64,000 nt of DNA from Topomyia yanbarensis (taxonomy: Eukaryota > Arthropoda > Insecta > Diptera > Culicidae), in the NCBI RefSeq assembly GCF_030247195.1, contig NC_080672.1:190617810-190681809 (forward strand), written 5' to 3'. Below, piece after piece: positions 59,229 to 64,000 of the stretch. Numbering within the stretch: the first letter of the stretch is position 1; the number at the start of each line of letters is the position of its first letter. The notes beneath the pieces are model-generated. The model saw only the letters and a program-made list of their open reading frames with translations. It was not told where the DNA came from and did no database searches. The position numbers were made by a program, and so were the translations under genes.

Positions 59229-60084
59229 TGTTACAAGACATATGCTTTTAGAATGCCTTATCTCAATCATTATATGTTTAAATTATACTGATTCAATTAT
59301 TCATGTTCATATTTCAAATACTTTTGTATTATCCATTATATTTATCATATTATTTACATTTATTATATTCTTTATTTTCAGTTTATTCATTGCATGCCAC
59401 TATTTGAAATATATATGTTCTATTCGTTCCAGCCACTGTGTTCATAATTTTCGCAGCACGCATCATTTTCACTATGTTTTCTGCATTATAATTATTGCGT
59501 ATATTTATTTGTTATTCTCATTAATTGAATTACATTAATTGAACTCATAGTATTTATTAAATATTTTGTTCAATTTTTATTACATTAAATTAGTTCAATG
59601 TATTGCTTTATCTATATTGAGATCTATGGTTGTTTATTATGCTTTATTGAACTTTAAATCACATACACTAAATACACTTTAAAGCAACTGAGAACTGGGA
59701 GGGGCTGGGAGCACCAGGGTATCATACGAATTGAGGACTGGACGAGGGAACGTGGATAACCAGCCCAAGTCATTTGAAGGAAACTTGTTTTCTTCAGAAG
59801 GTCTAATATGAGTTTGACACACCCTTCTCCAAACAAACCATCAGGTGAGTAAAGCATGTATAGCGAAATTGTTTACCTTTTGGCTGCAATATTATTGTTG
59901 GAAGGGATTCTTTTTTTCCCCGCGAGGTACGCGTAAGTGCCTTTGCTGACGGGCCCGCCCTACCCTTTAGTAACAGCGATAATGTGAAGGTCTCACGATA
60001 AACTATTTCGGGGCTACTGTAAGTCTACCCGCATTCATTGGAAAAACCTTGAGCTGATGGTGGCTTAATATCACATCACATCAC
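59229..60084. other. Spacer, no gene recognised
   Basis: A 98-codon hydrophobic frame (59242-59538), rich in Ile, Phe and Tyr, follows from AT-rich composition and has no motif. The sequence at 59900-60060 is GC-richer but unassigned. Confidence 0.5.
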
Positions 60085-60606
60085 AACTATGTTGATACAA
60101 GACGAGAATCTTTTGAAACAATTCAAACCTTGCCGACGTTTGTTTTTACTGCGTAAATACATATGATCTTTCCCCTTTCGCAGCTCACCCCGAATGAGCA
60201 TGCTTTGCATCAAGGCGTTCCTATTTATTGACTTTTCAATTCAGATGGAAGGCCATCTTGCCGACGATTGTTTTTACTGCGTTCATACATACGATCTTTC
60301 CCCTTTCGCAGCTCACACCGAATGAGCACGCTTTGCATCAAGGCGTTCCTATTTATTGACTTTACAATGTAGATGGAAGGCCATCCTTTTGTTCGATAAA
60401 TGAAAATATTTTCATCGTTCGTTTTTGTATAGCTTTCGCTTAGTGGAAGAGTTGCTGCATGCAATGATTTTCTTGGAAGAATTCGCAAAAACCTTCGGGT
60501 TTGTAGATTAGAAAAACATTTTCTTATTATTCACTGGTAAAAGTACAGAATTAACGAGCGCAAACTTAGTACTAGTTAATAAAAGAAACTTTCTAATTAA
60601 ATTCTT
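60085..60606. repeat. Partial 424-bp histone-like units, right cluster (about 1.3 copies)
   Basis: The landmark CAACTATGTTGATACAAGAC starts it. The TATA/cap part occurs twice (near 60190-60235 and 60315-60362) because one unit is internally deleted. The copies differ more from the left array than array members differ from each other. The minus-strand box here reads CAATAAATAGG. Confidence 0.85.
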
Positions 60607-60984
60607 TTGTCGTGATTAACGACTTACCTTTCAATATAGGGGCCACTTTTCAAAATTTCGGAAGGAAAATGATGTTAGATTTTGAACGCTTATATCTTTG
60701 GTTGTACTGAATGGATTTAATCAATTTCTTCGGCATTTTGTCGAAAATATTTGTACCAATGTTGTATTAAATTTTGGAATATGAAGGACATTCATTATCA
60801 ACGGAAAAATAGTGTTTTGAAAAATCTTTCGAAAATGACTCGGAAAAGTGAAAATTTTCAGCCCATCCCGCAGAGAGCCGTCAATATGGTGCAGCAACCG
60901 AACAATGAAAAGTTTATATATAGGTCCACTACATGTTTGTTCCTATGATTATTCGTATTGGGTTACTTGACGAGAGCAGTTGGT
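60607..60984. other. AT-rich spacer within the histone-derived neighbourhood
   Basis: No coding frame that I recognise. TTTATATATAGG near 60912 is TATA-like. The corresponding part on the left side would fall in the scaffold gap. Confidence 0.45.
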
Positions 60985-61212
60985 GGGGGAAATCCGGCAT
61001 ATTAGTTTTGGTTATTCCATTAGAAGCCGGACGGAAAGGAGAGGCTCATGCACGCCACGAGAACGAGCGAGAAAGCGATAGTAGTGCTTATTAGCGAAAG
61101 CGTTACCTACATTTTGAACCTTAATAACTTTTCTTCTACTAAACGGATTGCCAATCTTGTTTCATAAATCGGAAGGAAAACGTTCAATGCTTGCTACCGA
61201 TACGTTGTTTGC

Positions 61213-61220
61213 TATATAAA
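61213..61220 (+). promoter_or_regulatory. TATA-like box in the histone-derived segment
   Basis: TATATAAA within GTTTGCTATATAAAATTTG, conserved in both copies of the segment (minus strand, 12945 to 12938, on the left). Confidence 0.4.
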
Positions 61221-61370
61221 ATTTGTTTAAATAGTTCAAAAACTACTTTAAATGAGAATCAACATTAATGTGACGTGTGTAAGGCGCAGTGCATAACAGA
61301 CGTGCGTGGTCGTGAGAAGCTGCATCGGACGACCAATCAAATCGGCTACCACCGGAGAGAAGAAAAACGT

Positions 61371-61465
61371 TGGTGGAGGTGGTGGCGGTGAGAAGGCCAA
61401 AAAGCCAAAGGCTAAGAAACGCAGCCACTGAAAAGGCGGTACTAACTGCCACTAAAAATGCCACC
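61371..61465 (+). pseudogene. Histone H1-like fragment, right copy
   Basis: It reads a Gly run, EKAKKPKAKK, then after a frame change K-A-V-L-T-A-T-K-N-A-T. It has the same frame break as the left copy, so the lesion predates the duplication. It is truncated by the BEL/Pao insertion before the TKTSKAAK part. Confidence 0.4.
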
Positions 61466-61747
61466 TGTTCGGTATCGAACGTCTAAATTCATAAAAATCC
61501 CTCTTGTCTTTCCCTGACCGATATTTGCTTTAAATTCCCCACCCACTATCACCCAATCCATTATTAAATCTTATTCTTGAATACAAATTGTATCCCATTA
61601 CTTATATCTTTCCCCCATAGTTCATAAGTAGAAATAAAATCCTGTTCAATCATGTCCTAGCAAGAATTCCCCTCCCGCCCAGCCATACCATCATATTTTT
61701 TCGTTTCAATCACACAAAGCCGATTCAGACATCGGAAATGAATCAGG

Positions 61748-61784
61748 TATAAAAGTAATGCATTTTGTACGTATCATATCAGTA
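61748..61784 (+). promoter_or_regulatory. LTR core promoter
   Basis: TATAAAAG (61748-61755) with the arthropod initiator TCAGTA at 61779-61784, about 33 bp downstream: correct core-promoter spacing. Confidence 0.6.
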
Positions 61785-62422
61785 CTTTTGTAAATTTCAA
61801 ACCGTAAACATCGCGAAATAAACAAATCCAAAGAGGATCCGGAATTTTCCTTTCTGCCACCGAAAGAGCACCATTCGTGTTTCGTCCTCCACTGCTGGAT
61901 CTGAGGCATCCGTTTGCTGCTGTAGCTGAGCCATCGCAATACAGTCCTCTGACTTGCTGCGCATCGGAGTGCGCACCCAAGGAAGAAATTAGTGTTCGTC
62001 CCATCGAATTGATCCACATTTAGACCCCACCCGCGGTAATCTACTGTGGACACCAGTTCGACTAGCACACGGACAACCTATTGCTGTTCCGAATCGACAA
62101 CCGTCGTCGTTTTGGAGCACCATCAAGACAAGCCATCCAGATTCCTGATCCCATACATTGTGCACCGCACATTGTTTGGTTCTTCGAGCCGGATTGCAGC
62201 ATCGGTGCCATCCCATCCGCATTGGAAACAATTTAGTGGCTCTCGGGGAGAAATTGAAAATTTCGTTGAGACAGTTGCCGTTTCGATCGTCAGCCGCGTT
62301 TCGAAAGTATAGTCCACGCGAGTGCAAGTGAAACAAGTTGAAACACGGTCGAACAAGTTTCGAAAGGACAGTTTAGTTGTGTGTGAGCTAGTTAAGCCTG
62401 AAAAAAGACAGTATAATCAGTG

Positions 62423-64000
62423 ATGATGCAACATACGCCCCAGAAAAGTGAAAGAATGGCCGAGCTAAAGACTCTCATTCATCTTCGTGGCCAAGCCAAG
62501 GCCAAGGTGACCAGGATCCGGAAAACCATCGGAGAAGTGTCGGAAGCCGCCGCTGTTCAGTTTACACTTGCCCAGCTGAAAGTGTATACCAGAAATTTGG
62601 AGGCCCACTTCCAAGAGTATTTCAATTTCCATCATCAAATCGTCGCCTTGTTACCGGCGGAAAAGTTAGATGAAAGTGATGCTACGTACCTACAGTTTGA
62701 AACCCTTCATACAGAGACCGCAACGATGGTGGAAACCTTGATCCAATCCGTGTACCCGCAACCGATTCTGCCGCCAACATCATCCGCTCCAGCATCCAGT
62801 ACCCTGCAACCGCAGATAGTTGTTCAGCAGCAACCGCTTCCGGCTCCTGTCCCTTCGTTCGATGGGAAACCAGAAAATTGGCCGAGATTCCAGCAGGTGT
62901 TTTTGGACATAATGTCAAGGTCCAGAGACTCCAATGCAGTCAAGCTGCACCACCTTGAGCGGGCACTAGCAGATGGTTCCGCCGCCAGGATTATCGATCC
63001 AAGGACGCTCAGCGAAGGAAATTTTGCCCACGCGTGGGAGCTACTGCTTGACGTTTACGAAGATGAAAGGAAGGCAGTAGACTCTCATATTCATGGCTTG
63101 CTGAATCTCAAACGAATGAGCAAGGAGTGCTCAAAGCAGATGAGAGAGCTTTTGAACGAGTTAACCCGCCACGTTGAAGGATTGAGACTGCTGAAACAGG
63201 ATTTGAAAGGCGTTTCCGAGCGTTTTGTTGTCGTCGTATTATCCAATGCCTTTGATTCTAAGACGAGAAAGCAGTGGGAATCCACCATTCCCCATAAGCA
63301 GATCCCGAAGTATGACGACACCGTCCAATTCCTGAAGGAGCGATGCTCGATGTTAGAGCGTTGCGAAGCCAGTCATCCAAGGTCATCGTTTGCCAAGGAA
63401 CCCAGCCAGAAGTTTGCCCCAAAACCCCCACCCGCTAAGTCGCTCGCTATTGCTACACCTGTAGCTAATAGTGTGACGATATGTGAGATCTGTAGTGCGA
63501 GTCATCCTAACTTTAAGTGCGACAAGTTTGTTTCCTTGACGGTACCCCAGCGTAGAGTTAAGGTAAGAGAACTCAATCTTTGCTTCAATTGCTTTAGGAA
63601 AGGCCATATTTCCTCGAAATGCCCTTCTAGTAAAACTTGCCAGGAGTGTCAAGGTAAACATAATACGTTACTACATGAGCCCAAAATTCTAAGACCCGAT
63701 CCAAAGCCCATTGTTGATACGCCAAAGCCCATTGTTAATAAACCAAACCCCACTTCGGAATCCACTCATGTTGTTAGTTCCCAAGCTCTTCCTCCAGTTG
63801 AAAGTGCTTCGTCTTTGTCTAATCCAGTCCATAAGGTCCCTCGGTCAGACGGCACGCTTTTGCTTACAGCCATCGTTGATGTCTTTGACAGCCAAGGAAA
63901 TCCCCACTCCTGCCGTGCATTCCTCGATTGTGGTTCCCAACCACATTTGATTTCTCGTTCATTTGTTCAGCGTTTGGGAATCAACCAGGTACCAACCCAT
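62423..64000 (+). CDS. BEL/Pao gag-pol polyprotein, N-terminal 526 residues (partial)
   Basis: Uninterrupted from ATG 62423 to the last base. A second ATG follows at once (62426). Residues about 1-140 are charged and helical, and about 110-145 are Gln/Pro/Ser-rich. From about 144 (PSFDGKPENWPRFQ) comes the DUF1759-type gag domain of BEL/Pao elements. Zinc-binding motifs follow: Cys354-x2-Cys357, then the canonical knuckle CFNCFRKGHISSKC (387-400), then Cys406-x2-Cys409 with His. From about 480 a retropepsin-like DUF1758 domain begins, with active-site triplet Asp502-Cys-Gly where Asp-Ser/Thr-Gly is usual. RT, RNase H and integrase would lie beyond the window. The protein builds the particle that reverse-transcribes element RNA in the cytoplasm. 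The open frame suggests recent insertion. Confidence 0.9.
   Translation, partial: MMQHTPQKSERMAELKTLIHLRGQAKAKVTRIRKTIGEVSEAAAVQFTLAQLKVYTRNLEAHFQEYFNFHHQIVALLPAEKLDESDATYLQFETLHTETATMVETLIQSVYPQPILPPTSSAPASSTLQPQIVVQQQPLPAPVPSFDGKPENWPRFQQVFLDIMSRSRDSNAVKLHHLERALADGSAARIIDPRTLSEGNFAHAWELLLDVYEDERKAVDSHIHGLLNLKRMSKECSKQMRELLNELTRHVEGLRLLKQDLKGVSERFVVVVLSNAFDSKTRKQWESTIPHKQIPKYDDTVQFLKERCSMLERCEASHPRSSFAKEPSQKFAPKPPPAKSLAIATPVANSVTICEICSASHPNFKCDKFVSLTVPQRRVKVRELNLCFNCFRKGHISSKCPSSKTCQECQGKHNTLLHEPKILRPDPKPIVDTPKPIVNKPNPTSESTHVVSSQALPPVESASSLSNPVHKVPRSDGTLLLTAIVDVFDSQGNPHSCRAFLDCGSQPHLISRSFVQRLGINQVPTH

Larger units (their letters stand above)
60985..61465 (+). repeat. Histone-cluster-derived segment, right copy
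   Basis: Plus-oriented match to the reverse complement of 12621-13167, lacking about 40 bp around the CTATAAATAG box. It stops abruptly after AATGCCACC, where the BEL/Pao LTR begins. Confidence 0.75.
61466..64000 (+). mobile_element. BEL/Pao LTR retrotransposon, 5' part (continues past the window)
   Basis: The 5' LTR is taken to start at TGTTCGGTATCGAAC (61466), where the H1-like copy is cut. It contains a TATA box and initiator, then AATAAA (about 61824). I could not place the LTR end or the primer-binding site. The gag-pol frame opens at 62423 and is still open at the window end, so this is the least decayed element here. Confidence 0.8.

Noticed and set aside
59242..59538. 98-codon hydrophobic protein
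   Set aside because: Composition follows the AT-rich DNA; no signal peptide logic, motif or splice context.

Overview
This window looks like repeat-dominated, probably heterochromatic or intronic DNA from a dipteran, most likely a mosquito. The evidence is AT-rich sequence full of nested insect-type transposons (RNase H-bearing LOA-like and R1-clade non-LTR elements, a BEL/Pao LTR element, hAT-type and TA-target miniature elements), histone-cluster debris, and a single host-type exon with clean splice sites. There are no prokaryotic features and I see no tRNA or rRNA genes. The only well-supported open coding regions are that exon (31875-32093, PP2C-like) and the gag-pol start of the BEL/Pao element (62423 to the window end). 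Every other retroelement frame is broken.

Layout. 1-4814: a non-autonomous terminal-inverted-repeat (TIR) element, broken by a minus-strand LOA-like retrotransposon (1496-4137, flanked by a 116-bp direct duplication) and by an 850-bp palindrome with a (TA)n core inserted in the left TIR (162-1011). 5851-6149: a 299-bp miniature element. 7643-8436: a dispersed repeat with a second copy at 55108-55788. 8837-9734: a TIR element with a second copy at 58277-59182. 9735-12643: about seven 424-bp tandem units. On the minus strand each unit carries a TATA box, a histone-type cap motif and a histone-like 3' stem-loop, but no histone reading frame between them. 12621-13167: histone-cluster-derived sequence with an H1-like fragment. 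13168-13667: a 500-N scaffold gap. 13668-28170: a 14.5-kb satellite of a 10-bp unit (CTCTCAAATT and variants) in sequence-variant blocks.

28171-35110: old repeats, oppositely oriented ~143-bp minisatellites carrying a CTCF-like core, the PP2C-like exon, a 1.14-kb foldback element and a cluster of GTCGTACGAC palindromes. 35128-40100: a second LOA-like element with an exact 17-bp target-site duplication (TSD). 41983-43282: a 1,300-bp TIR element holding a near-perfect 26-bp hairpin. 45099-52543: an R1-clade element with a 14-bp TSD, broken ORF1 and ORF2, a 37-bp minisatellite in its 3' region, and a 1.9-kb hAT-type insertion with an 8-bp TSD. 52558-61465: relics of an LTR element (primer-binding-like site, gag debris), then second copies of the sequences seen near the left end (dispersed repeat, TIR element, histone-like units, H1-like fragment). 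61466-64000: a BEL/Pao element whose 5' LTR starts exactly where the H1-like fragment stops.

Reading it together: the same modules (dispersed repeat, TIR element, histone-like 424-bp units, H1-like segment) occur on both sides of the satellite, with the H1-like segment inverted. This suggests duplication and rearrangement of a decayed histone-cluster neighbourhood around a satellite block. The most interesting candidates are the tandem array of ORF-less histone-like transcription units and the helix-phased 10-bp satellite. All family assignments come from reading motifs; no database search was possible.
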